A stretch of 64,000 bases of DNA from Streptomyces griseoloalbus (GCA_014650015.1 BMUD01000027.1:1-64000); one strand, 5' to 3'; counted from the stretch's first letter, positions 43,144 through 53,047 are shown. The notes: generated from the letters alone by a model not told the origin. Numbers and translations: made by a program.

Positions 43144-43367
43144 TGTCGGCCGGTACCAAGGCGTCCGAGCTGCGCGAACTGGGTGACGAGGAGCTTCTGG
43201 CGAAGCTTCGCGAGGCCAAGGAAGAGCTGTTCAACCTCCGCTTCCAGGCGGCGACGGGCCAGCTCGAGAACCACGGTCGGCTCAAGGCCGTCCGCAAGGA
43301 CATCGCGCGGATCTACACCCTGATGCGTGAGCGCGAGCTGGGCATCGAGACGGTGGAGAGCGCCTGA
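43143..43367 (+). CDS. rpmC: 50S ribosomal protein L29
   Basis: The 74-residue protein [20 protein letters not shown] is two antiparallel helices, with [20 protein letters not shown] as the family signature. It lies near the tunnel exit beside L23. The ATG at 43143 overlaps the rplP stop. An in-frame GTG one codon earlier is possible. Confidence 0.95.
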   Translation: MSAGTKASELRELGDEELLAKLREAKEELFNLRFQAATGQLENHGRLKAVRKDIARIYTLMRERELGIETVESA

Positions 43368-43654
43368 TGAGCGAGAACAACGTGACTGAGACGAACACTG
43401 AGGCTCGGGGCGACCGCAAGACCCGAGAGGGCATCGTCGTCAGCGACAAGATGGACAAGACCGTCGTCGTCGCCGTCGAGGACCGCAAGAAGCACGCGCT
43501 GTACGGCAAGGTCATCCGCAGCACGAGCAAGCTCAAGGCCCACGACGAGCAGAACGCCGCCGGCGTCGGCGACCGCGTCCTCCTGATGGAGACCCGGCCG
43601 CTGTCCGCCACGAAGCACTGGCGCGTCGTCGAGATCCTCGAGAAGGCCAAGTAG
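43367..43654 (+). CDS. rpsQ: 30S ribosomal protein S17
   Basis: The 95-residue protein [20 protein letters not shown] has an OB fold ([40 protein letters not shown]). It is a primary 16S rRNA binder. It is the last gene before a run of three hairpins that separates it from rplN. Confidence 0.97.
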   Translation: MSENNVTETNTEARGDRKTREGIVVSDKMDKTVVVAVEDRKKHALYGKVIRSTSKLKAHDEQNAAGVGDRVLLMETRPLSATKHWRVVEILEKAK

Positions 43655-43764
43655 GTAATTCCCGCAAGGGAATTACCGCAAGTACGTTCCTGCGAGGCAT
43701 TCCTCGCAGGACAGTTCCGCCAGGCTCCGGGGGCCGCTCGCTCAAGTAGATGAGCGGCCCCCGG
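43654..43764 (+). repeat. three consecutive perfect hairpins between rpsQ and rplN
   Basis: GGTAATTCCC-GCAA-GGGAATTACC (43654-43677), TCCTGCGAGG-CATT-CCTCGCAGGA (43688-43711) and a 13-bp stem of CCGGGGGCCGCTC with GAGCGGCCCCCGG (43727-43764). The T-runs are absent. They may be processing or partial termination signals dividing the operon. Confidence 0.75.
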
Positions 43765-43792
43765 GGAACCGGCAGACAAACAGGAGATAGAC

Positions 43793-44161
43793 GTGATCCA
43801 GCAGGAGTCGCGACTGCGTGTCGCCGACAACACTGGTGCGAAGGAAATCCTTTGCATCCGTGTGCTCGGTGGCTCCGGTCGCCGCTACGCGGGCATCGGT
43901 GACGTCATCGTCGCCACCGTCAAGGACGCGATCCCCGGCGGCAACGTGAAGAAGGGTGACGTCATCAAGGCGGTCATCGTTCGCACCGTCAAGGAGCGCC
44001 GCCGTCCGGACGGCTCGTACATCCGCTTCGACGAGAACGCCGCCGTCATTCTGAAGAACGACGGCGACCCTCGCGGCACCCGTATCTTCGGCCCCGTGGG
44101 CCGTGAGCTGCGCGAGAAGAAGTTCATGAAGATCATCTCCCTCGCGCCGGAGGTGCTGTGA
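43793..44161 (+). CDS. rplN: 50S ribosomal protein L14
   Basis: The 122-residue protein [20 protein letters not shown] has [20 protein letters not shown] and [20 protein letters not shown]. It contacts 16S rRNA in a bridge and is the target of the RsfS silencing factor. GTG start with AGGAGA upstream. Confidence 0.97.
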   Translation: MIQQESRLRVADNTGAKEILCIRVLGGSGRRYAGIGDVIVATVKDAIPGGNVKKGDVIKAVIVRTVKERRRPDGSYIRFDENAAVILKNDGDPRGTRIFGPVGRELREKKFMKIISLAPEVL

Positions 44162-44163
44162 GC

Positions 44164-44487
44164 ATGAAGATCAAGAAGGGCGACCTGGTCCAGGTCATCA
44201 CCGGTAAGGACAAGGGCAAGCAGGGCAAGGTCATCGCGGCCTACCCCCGCGAGGACCGCGTCCTGGTCGAGGGTGTCAACCGGGTCAAGAAGCACACCAA
44301 GGCCGGTCCGACCACTCGTGGTTCGCAGGCCGGCGGCATCGTGACCACCGAGGCCCCGATCCACGTCTCCAACGTCCAGTTGGTCGTGGAGAAGGACGGC
44401 AACAAGGTCGTCACGCGCGTCGGTTACCGCTTCGACGACGAAGGCAACAAGATCCGCGTTGCCAAGCGGACGGGTGAGGACATCTGA
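44164..44487 (+). CDS. rplX: 50S ribosomal protein L24
   Basis: The 107-residue protein [20 protein letters not shown] has an N-terminal KOW motif. It is an initiator of 50S assembly. The ATG has GGAGG 10 nt upstream; a GTG two codons earlier is an alternative. It ends overlapping rplE. Confidence 0.95.
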   Translation: MKIKKGDLVQVITGKDKGKQGKVIAAYPREDRVLVEGVNRVKKHTKAGPTTRGSQAGGIVTTEAPIHVSNVQLVVEKDGNKVVTRVGYRFDDEGNKIRVAKRTGEDI

Positions 44488-45044
44488 TGACGACCACCAC
44501 CACTCCGCGTCTGAAGACGAAGTACCGCGAGGAGATCGCGGGCAAGCTGCGCGAGCAGTTCTCCTACGAGAACGTCATGCAGGTTCCCGGCCTCGTCAAG
44601 ATCGTGGTCAACATGGGTGTGGGCGACGCCGCCCGCGACTCCAAGCTGATCGACGGCGCCATCCGCGACCTCACCACGATCACCGGTCAGAAGCCGGCCG
44701 TCACCAAGGCCCGCAAGTCCATCGCGCAGTTCAAGCTGCGTGAGGGTCAGCCGATCGGTGCCCACGTCACGCTCCGTGGCGACCGCATGTGGGAGTTCCT
44801 GGACCGCACCCTGTCGCTCGCGCTGCCGCGCATCCGCGACTTCCGTGGTCTGTCCCCCAAGCAGTTCGACGGCCGTGGCAACTACACCTTCGGTCTCACG
44901 GAGCAGGTCATGTTCCACGAGATCGACCAGGACAAGATCGACCGTGTCCGGGGTATGGACATCACCGTGGTCACCACGGCGACCAACGACGAAGAGGGCC
45001 GCGCCCTTCTCCGTCACCTCGGCTTCCCGTTCAAGGAGGCGTGA
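44487..45044 (+). CDS. rplE: 50S ribosomal protein L5
   Basis: The 185-residue protein [20 protein letters not shown] has [20 protein letters not shown] and [17 protein letters not shown]. It binds 5S rRNA and contacts the P-site tRNA. The ATG overlaps the rplX stop. Confidence 0.97.
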   Translation: MTTTTTPRLKTKYREEIAGKLREQFSYENVMQVPGLVKIVVNMGVGDAARDSKLIDGAIRDLTTITGQKPAVTKARKSIAQFKLREGQPIGAHVTLRGDRMWEFLDRTLSLALPRIRDFRGLSPKQFDGRGNYTFGLTEQVMFHEIDQDKIDRVRGMDITVVTTATNDEEGRALLRHLGFPFKEA

Positions 45045-45049
45045 GCGAG

Positions 45050-45235
45050 ATGGCGAAGAAGGCTCTCATCGCGAAGGCTGCTCGCAAGCCCAAGTTCGGA
45101 GTGCGTGGCTACACCCGTTGCCAGCGCTGCGGTCGTCCGCACTCCGTGTACCGCAAGTTCGGCCTGTGCCGCGTGTGCCTTCGTGAGATGGCTCACCGTG
45201 GCGAGCTGCCGGGCGTGACCAAGAGCTCCTGGTAA
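45050..45235 (+). CDS. rpsN: 30S ribosomal protein S14, zinc-binding short form
   Basis: The 61-residue protein [20 protein letters not shown] has CQRC and CRVC, the zinc-containing C+ form. A longer zinc-free paralogue is common elsewhere in Streptomyces under Zur control. It begins 5 bp after rplE. After it the spc operon is interrupted by a 237-bp gap. Confidence 0.96.
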   Translation: MAKKALIAKAARKPKFGVRGYTRCQRCGRPHSVYRKFGLCRVCLREMAHRGELPGVTKSSW

Positions 45236-45472
45236 GCCGGGTAATTCCGACTCCCAGGGCTCTCGGTAAGCAATGGGAACGGCAGGAGGCCCGCTCCGTA
45301 TGGCTTAGGCTTGCGGGGTTGGGCACCTGCCGTGCCCACACGCACGCGGGCAGTGCCCGCTCATGTTTGCTTACTACGCCGTAGGTCCACCGCGCCGCAC
45401 CCGTCCCGTCTCGGATCGGGGAGAGGGATGGCGCACCAGGAAACCCCGGCGAGAGAGGCCGAAGGCCAATTC
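45236..45472 (+). promoter_or_regulatory. rpsH leader region with candidate internal promoter
   Basis: The 237-bp gap between rpsN and rpsH contains TTAGGCTTG at about 45306, also found in the tuf leader, so an internal promoter is possible. Inverted repeats around GGGCAC/GTGCCC lie further down. No gene is visible. Confidence 0.4.
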
Positions 45473-45871
45473 ATGACCATGACTGATCCGATCGCAGACA
45501 TGCTTACGCGTCTGCGGAACGCGAACTCGGCGTACCACGACTCCGTGGCGATGCCGCACTCGAAGATCAAGTCGCACATCGCGGAGATCCTCCAGCAGGA
45601 GGGCTTCATCACGGGCTGGAAGGTCGAGGACGCCGAGGTCGGCAAGAACCTCGTCCTGGAGCTGAAGTTCGGCCCCAACCGTGAGCGCTCCATCGCGGGC
45701 ATCAAGCGGATCTCCAAGCCCGGTCTCCGGGTGTACGCGAAGTCCACCTCCCTGCCGAAGGTGCTGGGCGGCCTCGGCGTGGCGATCATCTCCACGTCGC
45801 ACGGGCTCCTCACCGACAAGCAGGCCGGCAAGAAGGGCGTGGGTGGGGAAGTCCTCGCCTACGTCTGGTAG
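45473..45871 (+). CDS. rpsH: 30S ribosomal protein S8
   Basis: The 132-residue protein [20 protein letters not shown] has the C-terminal [20 protein letters not shown] signature. S8 binds 16S rRNA and, in E. coli, represses the spc operon. The ATG was chosen after GAAGG; an upstream in-frame start runs back into the leader. Confidence 0.97.
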   Translation: MTMTDPIADMLTRLRNANSAYHDSVAMPHSKIKSHIAEILQQEGFITGWKVEDAEVGKNLVLELKFGPNRERSIAGIKRISKPGLRVYAKSTSLPKVLGGLGVAIISTSHGLLTDKQAGKKGVGGEVLAYVW

Positions 45872-45895
45872 CGGAAGGGAACGGAGGAAACAGCT

Positions 45896-46435
45896 ATGTC
45901 GCGCATCGGCAAGCTCCCCATCGCGGTTCCCGCCGGCGTGGACGTCACCATCGACGGCCGTACGGTTTCGGTCAAGGGACCCAAGGGTTCGCTGACTCAC
46001 ACCGTCGTGGCGCCGATCGAGATCGCCAAGGGTGAGGACGGCGTGCTGAACGTCACCCGCCCCAACGACGAGCGTCAGAACAAGGCCCTGCACGGCCTGT
46101 CCCGCACGCTGGTGGCGAACATGATCACCGGCGTGACCCAGGGTTACGTGAAGAAGCTCGAGATCAGCGGTGTCGGTTACCGCGTTGTCGCCAAGGGTTC
46201 GAACCTGGAGTTCTCCCTGGGCTACAGCCACCCGATCACGGTCGAGGCCCCCGAGGGCATCACCTTCAAGGTGGAGGCCCCGACCCGTTTCTCGGTCGAG
46301 GGCATCGACAAGCAGAAGGTCGGCGAGGTTGCGGCCAACATCCGCAAGCTGCGCAAGCCCGACCCGTACAAGGCCAAGGGCGTCAAGTACGAGGGCGAAG
46401 TCATCCGCCGCAAGGTCGGAAAGGCGGGTAAGTAA
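45896..46435 (+). CDS. rplF: 50S ribosomal protein L6
   Basis: The 179-residue protein [20 protein letters not shown] has two repeated domains and [20 protein letters not shown] at the C-terminus, close to the factor-binding site. Confidence 0.97.
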   Translation: MSRIGKLPIAVPAGVDVTIDGRTVSVKGPKGSLTHTVVAPIEIAKGEDGVLNVTRPNDERQNKALHGLSRTLVANMITGVTQGYVKKLEISGVGYRVVAKGSNLEFSLGYSHPITVEAPEGITFKVEAPTRFSVEGIDKQKVGEVAANIRKLRKPDPYKAKGVKYEGEVIRRKVGKAGK

Positions 46436-46438
46436 GCC

Positions 46439-46822
46439 ATGGCATACGGGCAGAAGATCCTCAAGGGCGACGCCTACAAGCGTGCTGCTATCAAGCGTCG
46501 CCACATCCGGATCCGCAAGAAGGTCGCCGGTACCGCCGAGCGTCCTCGCCTGGTCGTGACTCGTTCCAACCGCCACATCGTGGCGCAGGTGATCGACGAC
46601 CTGAAGGGTCACACCGTGGCGTCGGCGTCCACTCTGGACGCGTCGATCCGCAGTGGCGAGGGCGACAAGTCCGCACAGGCCAAGCAGGTCGGCGCCCTGG
46701 TCGCCGAGCGCGCCAAGGCCGCCGGTGTCGAGGCCGTCGTGTTCGACCGCGGTGGTAACCAGTACGCCGGGCGCATCGCCGCTCTGGCGGACGCCGCCCG
46801 CGAAGCCGGACTGAAGTTCTGA
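46439..46822 (+). CDS. rplR: 50S ribosomal protein L18
   Basis: The 127-residue protein [20 protein letters not shown] has [19 protein letters not shown] and [20 protein letters not shown]. It is a 5S rRNA-binding protein. It begins 3 bp after rplF. Confidence 0.97.
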   Translation: MAYGQKILKGDAYKRAAIKRRHIRIRKKVAGTAERPRLVVTRSNRHIVAQVIDDLKGHTVASASTLDASIRSGEGDKSAQAKQVGALVAERAKAAGVEAVVFDRGGNQYAGRIAALADAAREAGLKF

Positions 46823-46863
46823 GCCGGTTCCGTAGCTAGCGGAAACAGAGAGAGGTAATTCCA

Positions 46864-47469
46864 ATGGCTGGACCCCAGCGCCGCGGTGGCGGTGCCGGTG
46901 GCGGCGAGCGGCGGGACCGGAAGGGCCGTGACGGTGGCGCAGCTGCCGCCGAGAAGACCGCATACGTTGAGCGCGTTGTCGCGATCAACCGTGTCGCCAA
47001 GGTTGTGAAGGGTGGTCGTCGCTTCAGCTTCACCGCGCTGGTCGTGGTGGGCGACGGTGACGGCACCGTGGGTGTCGGATACGGCAAGGCCAAGGAGGTG
47101 CCGGCCGCCATCGCCAAGGGTGTTGAGGAGGCCAAGAAGCACTTCTTCAAGGTCCCCCGCATCCAGGGCACCATCCCGCACCCCATCCAGGGTGAGAAGG
47201 CTGCCGGCGTCGTACTGCTCAAGCCCGCGTCGCCCGGTACCGGTGTGATCGCCGGTGGTCCGGTGCGCGCCGTGCTCGAGTGCGCCGGTATCCACGACGT
47301 GCTGTCGAAGTCGCTCGGCTCCGACAACGCGATCAACATCGTGCACGCGACCGTGGCGGCCCTCAAGGGCCTGCAGCGTCCCGAGGAGATCGCGGCCCGC
47401 CGCGGTCTGCCGCTCGAGGACGTCGCCCCCGCGGCTCTGCTGCGTGCGCGTGCCGGGGCGGGTGCGTAA
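46864..47469 (+). CDS. rpsE: 30S ribosomal protein S5
   Basis: The 201-residue protein has a Gly/Arg-rich N-terminal extension ([20 protein letters not shown]), then the double-stranded-RNA-binding-like domain ([20 protein letters not shown]), then [20 protein letters not shown]. It affects translational accuracy and spectinomycin binding; the usual spectinomycin loop near KVVKGGRR is wild type. Confidence 0.97.
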   Translation: MAGPQRRGGGAGGGERRDRKGRDGGAAAAEKTAYVERVVAINRVAKVVKGGRRFSFTALVVVGDGDGTVGVGYGKAKEVPAAIAKGVEEAKKHFFKVPRIQGTIPHPIQGEKAAGVVLLKPASPGTGVIAGGPVRAVLECAGIHDVLSKSLGSDNAINIVHATVAALKGLQRPEEIAARRGLPLEDVAPAALLRARAGAGA

Positions 47470-47471
47470 TC

Positions 47472-47654
47472 ATGGCGCAGCTCAAGATTACGCAGGTCAA
47501 GTCCTACATCGGCAGCAAGCAGAACCACCGCGACACCCTGCGTTCGCTTGGCCTGAAGAGGGTCAACGACGTGGTCGTCAAGGAGGACCGCCCCGAGTTC
47601 CGCGGCATGGTGCACACCGTCCGCCACCTCGTGACGGTCGAGGAGGTCGACTGA
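47472..47654 (+). CDS. rpmD: 50S ribosomal protein L30
   Basis: The 60-residue protein [20 protein letters not shown] has [20 protein letters not shown]. Standard short bacterial form. The ATG lies 2 bp after rpsE. Confidence 0.96.
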   Translation: MAQLKITQVKSYIGSKQNHRDTLRSLGLKRVNDVVVKEDRPEFRGMVHTVRHLVTVEEVD

Positions 47655-47656
47655 TC

Positions 47657-48112
47657 ATGGCGGAGAACAACCCGCTCAAGATCCACAACCTCCGTCCCGC
47701 CCCCGGCGCCAAGACCGCGAAGACCCGTGTCGGTCGTGGTGAGGCGTCGAAGGGTAAGACGGCCGGTCGTGGTACGAAGGGCACCAAGGCCCGTTACCAG
47801 GTTCCGGAGCGCTTCGAGGGTGGCCAGATGCCGCTCCACATGCGTCTCCCGAAGCTGAAGGGCTTCAAGAACCCGTTCAAGACCGAGTTCCAGGTCGTCA
47901 ACCTGGACAAGCTCGCCTCCCTCTACCCCGAGGGTGGAGAGGTCACGGTCGAGGACCTGGTCGCCAAGGGTGCCGTGCGCAAGAACAGCCTCGTCAAGGT
48001 CCTGGGCCAGGGCGAGATCTCCGTGGCGCTGCAGGTGACGGTCGACGCCGTCTCCGGCTCCGCCAAGGAGAAGATCACCGCCGCCGGCGGTACCGTCACC
48101 GAGCTCGTCTGA
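47657..48112 (+). CDS. rplO: 50S ribosomal protein L15
   Basis: The 151-residue protein [20 protein letters not shown] has a long basic Gly-rich N-terminus ([20 protein letters not shown]) that threads into 23S rRNA, and a globular C-terminus. It begins 2 bp after rpmD and is followed by a large hairpin before secY. Confidence 0.97.
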   Translation: MAENNPLKIHNLRPAPGAKTAKTRVGRGEASKGKTAGRGTKGTKARYQVPERFEGGQMPLHMRLPKLKGFKNPFKTEFQVVNLDKLASLYPEGGEVTVEDLVAKGAVRKNSLVKVLGQGEISVALQVTVDAVSGSAKEKITAAGGTVTELV

Positions 48113-48148
48113 CCCCGTCAGGTGTCTCGATGACGTAGAACGATCCCG

Positions 48149-48183
48149 ACCGGGGATACCCCACAAAATGGGGTATCCCCGGT
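48149..48183 (+). terminator. perfect 15-bp hairpin between rplO and secY
   Basis: ACCGGGGATACCCCA pairs with TGGGGTATCCCCGGT around CAAAA. Outer GAACGA/TCGTTC bases extend it. TGGTCGTTCC follows. It probably terminates most spc transcripts, with secY-adk starting again downstream. Confidence 0.8.
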
Positions 48184-48356
48184 TGGTCGTTCCTAGGGCG
48201 GCAGGTCGCCGGTAAGGTGGCCTGCGCTGCCCATTGACCTCGGGCGCCCCATGCGGGGCACTCAGGGCGGCAGTTGACCGTTACGTAATCGTCCTTAGTC
48301 GGAATCTCAAGACCGTCACCCTTGACGCAGTTGCGCGGGGGGTCGCAGGAGGCACC

Positions 48357-49670
48357 GTGCTTACCGCGTTCGCCCGGGCGTTCAAGACGCCCGACCTGCG
48401 CAAGAAGCTGCTCTTCACGCTCGGCATCATCGTGGTGTATCGGGTCGGTACGCATATCCCGATCCCTGGTGTCGACTACCGGAACGTCCAGACCTGTATC
48501 GACGCCGCCCAGGCGAACCAGGGCCTGTTCGGCCTGGTGAACATGTTCAGTGGCGGCGCGCTGCTCCAGATCACGGTCTTCGCGCTGGGCATCATGCCGT
48601 ACATCACGGCGAGCATCATTCTGCAGCTGCTGACCGTGGTGATCCCGCGCCTGGAGGCCCTGAAGAAGGAGGGCCAGGCCGGTACGGCGAAGATCACGCA
48701 GTACACCCGGTACCTGACGGTGGCGCTGGCCATCCTTCAGGGCACGGGCCTGGTGGCCACCGCCCGCAGCGGCGCGCTGTTCCAGGGCTGCCCGGTGGCG
48801 AGCCAGATCGTTCCGGACCAGTCGATCTTCGTGACCATCACCATGGTCATCACCATGACCGCCGGTACGGCCGTCGTCATGTGGCTCGGTGAGCTCATCA
48901 CCGACCGCGGCATCGGCAACGGCATGTCCATCCTGATGTTCATCTCGATCGCCGCGACCTTCCCCTCCGCCCTGTGGGCCATCAAGGAGCAGGGCAGCCT
49001 GGCGGACGGGTGGATCGAGTTCGGCACCGTCATCGCCGTGGGTCTGGTCATGGTCGGTCTGGTCGTCTTCGTCGAGCAGGCCCAGCGCCGGATCCCCGTC
49101 CAGTACGCGAAGCGCATGATCGGCCGCCGTTCCTACGGCGGCACGTCCACCTACATCCCGCTCAAGGTGAACCAGGCGGGTGTGATCCCGGTCATCTTCG
49201 CCTCGTCGCTGCTGTACATCCCGGCGCTGATCGCGCAGTTCTCCAGCGGTACCTCGGGTTGGAAGACCTGGATCGAGGCGCACCTGGTCAAGGGCGACCA
49301 CCCGATTTACGTCAGCTTGTACTTCTTGCTCATCGTTTTCTTCGCGTTCTTCTACGTGGCGATCTCCTTCAACCCCGAGGAAGTCGCCGACAACATGAAG
49401 AAGTATGGTGGCTTCATCCCGGGCATCCGGGCTGGCCGACCGACCGCTGAGTACCTGAGCTACGTGCTCAACCGGATCACCTGGCCGGGTTCGCTGTACT
49501 TGGGTCTGATCGCTCTCGTACCGACGATGGCGTTGGTTGGTTTCGGGGCAAACCAGAACTTCCCCTTCGGCGGGACCAGCATCCTGATCATCGTGGGTGT
49601 CGGCCTCGAGACGGTGAAGCAGATCGAGAGCCAGCTCCAGCAGCGCAATTACGAAGGGTTCCTCCGCTGA
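48357..49670 (+). CDS. secY: preprotein translocase subunit SecY
   Basis: The 437-residue protein has ten membrane segments (first LLFTLGIIVVYRVGTHIPIP), plug region near FGLVNMFSGGALLQITVFAL, and the conserved cytoplasmic loop QAQRRIPVQYAKRMIGRR. It forms the Sec channel with SecE. GTG start with AGGAGG; an upstream start at 48234 lies in the leader. It overlaps adk by one base. Confidence 0.97.
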   Translation: MLTAFARAFKTPDLRKKLLFTLGIIVVYRVGTHIPIPGVDYRNVQTCIDAAQANQGLFGLVNMFSGGALLQITVFALGIMPYITASIILQLLTVVIPRLEALKKEGQAGTAKITQYTRYLTVALAILQGTGLVATARSGALFQGCPVASQIVPDQSIFVTITMVITMTAGTAVVMWLGELITDRGIGNGMSILMFISIAATFPSALWAIKEQGSLADGWIEFGTVIAVGLVMVGLVVFVEQAQRRIPVQYAKRMIGRRSYGGTSTYIPLKVNQAGVIPVIFASSLLYIPALIAQFSSGTSGWKTWIEAHLVKGDHPIYVSLYFLLIVFFAFFYVAISFNPEEVADNMKKYGGFIPGIRAGRPTAEYLSYVLNRITWPGSLYLGLIALVPTMALVGFGANQNFPFGGTSILIIVGVGLETVKQIESQLQQRNYEGFLR

Positions 49671-50323
49671 TGCGAATCGTCCTCGTCGGGCCGCCGGGTG
49701 CCGGTAAGGGTACGCAGGCCACCCGCCTTGCCGAGAAACTGCGCATCCCGCACATCTCCACGGGCGACCTGTTCCGCGCCAACATCAGCCGGCAGACCGA
49801 ACTCGGGAAGCTCGCGAAGTCCTACATGGACGCAGGCAACCTCGTACCGGACGAGGTCACCATCGCCATGGCCAAGGACCGCATGGAGCAGCCCGACGCC
49901 GAGGGCGGTTTCCTGCTGGACGGTTTCCCGCGCAATGTGTCGCAGGCCGGGGCGCTGGACGAGCTGTTGCAGACCGAGGGCATCAAGCTGGACGCGGTTC
50001 TCGACCTGGAGGCCCCCGAGGACGAGGTGGTCAAGCGGATCGCCGGGCGGCGGATCTGCCGCAAGGACTCCGCGCACGTCTTCCACGCGACGTACAGCCC
50101 GCCGAAGCAGGACGGTGTCTGCGACGTCTGCGGTGGTGAGCTGTACCAGCGTGACGACGACTCCGAGGACACCGTGCGGACGCGGCTGGAGGTCTACCAC
50201 ACGCAGACCGAGCCGATCATCGACTACTACCGGGCGCAGGGCCTGGTCGTGACCATCTCCGCGATGGGGGCGGTCGACGAGGTCACCGGGCGGGCGCTGG
50301 AGGCGTTGGAGAGCGGTAAGTAG
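49670..50323 (+). CDS. adk: adenylate kinase, long form with metal-type lid
   Basis: The 217-residue protein MRIVLVGPPGAGKGTQATRL has GDLFRANISRQTELG and LDGFPRNVSQAGALD. The lid has ICRKDSAHVFHATYS then CDVCGGELYQRDDD, a Cys/His version of the zinc lid in which the first CxxC pair is reduced to one Cys. It interconverts AMP and ATP to ADP. Coupled to secY. Confidence 0.96.
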   Translation: MRIVLVGPPGAGKGTQATRLAEKLRIPHISTGDLFRANISRQTELGKLAKSYMDAGNLVPDEVTIAMAKDRMEQPDAEGGFLLDGFPRNVSQAGALDELLQTEGIKLDAVLDLEAPEDEVVKRIAGRRICRKDSAHVFHATYSPPKQDGVCDVCGGELYQRDDDSEDTVRTRLEVYHTQTEPIIDYYRAQGLVVTISAMGAVDEVTGRALEALESGK

Positions 50324-50340
50324 TTCGTGTTCGTCGGTCG

Positions 50341-50372
50341 CAGCCGCGGTTCCCTTCGAGGGGCCGCGGCTG
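50341..50372 (+). terminator. hairpin after adk
   Basis: CAGCCGCGG pairs with CCGCGGCTG around a smaller TCCC-TTCG-AGGGG stem. GTGGCTTGG follows, without a T-run. Confidence 0.6.
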
Positions 50373-50413
50373 TGGCTTGGCGGGGGTGGGTCGCGCGGCC
50401 CGGCGGCCGCGGG

Positions 50414-50457
50414 GTGCCTCCCCCCACTCCCGGTTCGGCTCGAGCGGGGACCCCATC
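50414..50457. repeat. dispersed Streptomyces intergenic repeat, C-rich type
   Basis: GTGCCTCCCCCCACTCCCGG then TTCGGCTCGAGCGGGGACCC is of the kind that recurs in Streptomyces intergenic regions. Identified from memory of the pattern, so tentative. Confidence 0.4.
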
Positions 50458-50600
50458 GCCCCAGTGGCACGGCTCCCCGCGGATGGCGTCCCCGCCCGTG
50501 GTACGGCGATGTCAGCGGTCCGCCGGGGGCGGAGGCCTTCGGCCCCGTATCGTTGGAAGCGTTCGTGTTCTCCCCTGGTCCAGAAAGGCCGTCGTCCCCC

Positions 50601-51437
50601 ATGGTGCAGATCAAGAGCCCCGAGCAGATCGCCAAGATGCGTGAGGCGGGGCTGGTCGTCGCCGCCATTCACGCGGCCACCCGTGAGGCCGCCGTGCCCG
50701 GGGCCACGACGAAGGATCTGGACCAGGTCGCCCGCAAGGTGCTCGCGGAGCACGACGCCAAGCCGAACTTCCTCGGCTACGGCGGTTTCCCCGCGACGAT
50801 CTGCACCTCGGTCAACGAGGTCGTCGTCCACGGCATCCCCTCCGACGACGTCGTCCTGAAGGACGGCGACATCATCTCCATCGACTGCGGCGCGATCATC
50901 GACGGCTGGCACGGTGACGCCGCCTACACGGCCTTCGTCGGGTCGGGTCACTCCCCGGAGCTCGTCGAGCTGTCCCGGGTGACGGAGGAGTCGATGTGGG
51001 CCGGCATCGCGGCCATGAAGCAGGGCAACCGGCTCGTCGACATCTCCCGCGCCGTCGAGACGTACATCCGCCGCCAGCCGAAGCCGGGCGGCGGCAAGTA
51101 CGGGATCATCGAGGACTACGGCGGCCACGGCATCGGCACCGAGATGCACATGGACCCGCACCTGCTGAACTACGTCGACCGCCGCCGGGGCAAGGGCCCC
51201 AAGCTGGTCCCGGGCTTCTGTCTCGCCATCGAGCCGATGGTCTCCCTGGGCACCGCGAAGACCGAGGTCCTCTCCGACGACTGGACGGTCATCACGACCG
51301 ACGGCACCTGGTCCTCCCACTGGGAGCACTCCGTCGCGCTGACCGAGCAGGGCCCGCTGGTCCTGACGGCGCCCGACGGCGGCAAGGCGAAGCTGGCGGA
51401 GCTGGGGATCACGGCGGCGCCGGATCCGCTCGGCTGA
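50601..51437 (+). CDS. map: type I methionine aminopeptidase
   Basis: The 278-residue protein MVQIKSPEQIAKMREAGLVV has the metal ligands in DCGAIIDGWHGDAAYTAF, GHGIGTEMHMDP, CLAIEPMVSLG and SHWEHSVALTE. It removes N-terminal Met from nascent chains. Conserved place after adk. ATG with AAAGG at 14 nt; a downstream GTG is less likely. Confidence 0.95.
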   Translation: MVQIKSPEQIAKMREAGLVVAAIHAATREAAVPGATTKDLDQVARKVLAEHDAKPNFLGYGGFPATICTSVNEVVVHGIPSDDVVLKDGDIISIDCGAIIDGWHGDAAYTAFVGSGHSPELVELSRVTEESMWAGIAAMKQGNRLVDISRAVETYIRRQPKPGGGKYGIIEDYGGHGIGTEMHMDPHLLNYVDRRRGKGPKLVPGFCLAIEPMVSLGTAKTEVLSDDWTVITTDGTWSSHWEHSVALTEQGPLVLTAPDGGKAKLAELGITAAPDPLG

Positions 51438-51486
51438 CGCCCGGCCGTCCGGTTAAGGATCTCGGGCGTGGGGCAGACTTCCCCGA

Positions 51487-51516
51487 TTCGTCTTTCCGGG
51501 TGCGCTGACGTAGACT
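51487..51516 (+). promoter_or_regulatory. promoter of the infA-rpmJ-alpha operon
   Basis: TTCGTC at 51487-51492 and TAGACT at 51511-51516 with an 18-bp spacer lie 92 bp before infA. Confidence 0.55.
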
Positions 51517-51607
51517 GACTCGTCGGCTCTTGTGCACCCGCATGTCTGCATGTACTCACGCGGTGCACGCTGGAGTCGATCAAGGTAGTCGATTCGAAGG
51601 GCGAAGC

Positions 51608-51829
51608 GTGGCCAAGAAGCAAGGTGCCATCGAGATCGAGGGCACTGTCGTCGAGTCTCTTCCGAACGCCATGTTCAAGGTCGAGCTCCAGAACGGCCAC
51701 CAGGTCCTGGCACACATCAGCGGCAAGATGCGTATGCACTACATCCGCATCCTCCCTGACGACCGGGTCGTGGTGGAGCTGTCTCCGTACGACCTGACGC
51801 GTGGCCGGATCGTCTACCGGTACAAGTAG
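51608..51829 (+). CDS. infA: translation initiation factor IF-1
   Basis: The 73-residue protein [20 protein letters not shown] is an S1-type OB fold ([20 protein letters not shown]). It blocks the A site during initiation. GTG start with GAAGGG upstream; a longer frame at 51530 is in the leader. Confidence 0.97.
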   Translation: MAKKQGAIEIEGTVVESLPNAMFKVELQNGHQVLAHISGKMRMHYIRILPDDRVVVELSPYDLTRGRIVYRYK

Positions 51830-51889
51830 ATCTTGCCCGCGCCCCGGTTCGCCGGGGTGATGGCACTGACCCGGAGAACCTCACATCCC

Positions 51890-52003
51890 ATGAAGGTCAA
51901 GCCGAGCGTCAAGAAGATCTGCGACAAGTGCAGGGTGATCCGCCGTCACGGCCGGGTCATGATCATCTGCGAGAACCCGCGCCACAAGCAGCGCCAGGGC
52001 TGA
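51890..52003 (+). CDS. rpmJ: 50S ribosomal protein L36, zinc form
   Basis: A 37-residue protein, [20 protein letters not shown], then [15 protein letters not shown]. Zinc ligands are the CDKC pair, the Cys in IICEN and the His in PRHKQ, so this is the C+ form. ATG with GGAG about 12 nt upstream. Too short for most automatic lists but unmistakable. Confidence 0.96.
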   Translation: MKVKPSVKKICDKCRVIRRHGRVMIICENPRHKQRQG

Positions 52004-52195
52004 CCGCAGCACGATCGACCCTCTGCGACTTCCGCAGAACTTCGCGCGACGCGAGCAACACACGTTCATACGCAGGACCCGAGCCGCACGGCTCGACACC
52101 CCCGGTTCGGAGGCCGGGGACCCAGTTCGTACCTGGTACGGCGGCTGGGATCCGGTCCTGTGGAAGACCTCCGAAGATCAAACTGGAGCCATTGA

Positions 52196-52576
52196 ATGGC
52201 ACGCGTTTCCGGTGTTGACATCCCGCGCGAAAAGCGCGTGGAGATCGCCCTCACCTACGTGTTCGGTATCGGCCGGACCCTTTCGCAGCAGACGCTGGCC
52301 GCCACCGGCGTCGACCCGAACACCCGCGTTCGCGACCTCTCCGAGGAGCAGCTCGTCGCGATCCGCGAGTACGTCGACAACAACATCAAGACCGAGGGTG
52401 ACCTCCGTCGCGAGATCCAGGCCGACATCCGCCGCAAGGTCGAGATCGGTACCTACCAGGGTCTGCGTCACCGTCGCGGTCTGCCCGTCCGCGGTCAGCG
52501 CACCAGCACCAACGCGCGTACCCGCAAGGGCCCGCGTCGCGCCATCGCCGGCAAGAAGAAGCCGGGCAAGAAGTAG
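52196..52576 (+). CDS. rpsM: 30S ribosomal protein S13
   Basis: The 126-residue protein [20 protein letters not shown] has [20 protein letters not shown] and the C-terminal [19 protein letters not shown] that reaches the P-site tRNA. It follows rpmJ by 192 bp, with a CGAGCC-GCAC-GGCTCG hairpin between. Confidence 0.97.
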   Translation: MARVSGVDIPREKRVEIALTYVFGIGRTLSQQTLAATGVDPNTRVRDLSEEQLVAIREYVDNNIKTEGDLRREIQADIRRKVEIGTYQGLRHRRGLPVRGQRTSTNARTRKGPRRAIAGKKKPGKK

Positions 52577-52642
52577 TCCGCAGCGGACTCGCCGTCCAGC
52601 GGTCTTCGCTGTAGGACCGACCACCTCCCGTAGGAGTTATAG

Positions 52643-53047
52643 ATGCCCCCCAAGGGTCGTCAGGGCGCTGCCAAGAAGGTGCGCCGCAAGGAAAAGAAGA
52701 ACGTCGCTCACGGCCACGCGCACATCAAGAGCACGTTCAACAACACGATCGTCTCCATCACGGACCCGTCCGGCAACGTGATCTCCTGGGCCTCCGCCGG
52801 CCACGTCGGCTTCAAGGGCTCCCGGAAGTCCACGCCGTTCGCCGCGCAGATGGCCGCCGAGTCGGCTGCCCGTCGCGCCCAGGAGCACGGCATGCGCAAG
52901 GTCGACGTGTTCGTCAAGGGCCCGGGTTCCGGTCGTGAGACCGCCATCCGTTCGCTCCAGGCGACCGGTCTCGAGGTCGGCTCCATCCAGGACGTCACCC
53001 CGACCCCGCACAACGGCTGCCGTCCGCCGAAGCGCCGCCGCGTCTGA
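52643..53047 (+). CDS. rpsK: 30S ribosomal protein S11
   Basis: The 134-residue protein [20 protein letters not shown] has [20 protein letters not shown] and [20 protein letters not shown], ending [14 protein letters not shown]. It lines the platform near the Shine-Dalgarno helix. rpsD, found here in E. coli, is absent, as usual for Streptomyces. Confidence 0.97.
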   Translation: MPPKGRQGAAKKVRRKEKKNVAHGHAHIKSTFNNTIVSITDPSGNVISWASAGHVGFKGSRKSTPFAAQMAAESAARRAQEHGMRKVDVFVKGPGSGRETAIRSLQATGLEVGSIQDVTPTPHNGCRPPKRRRV

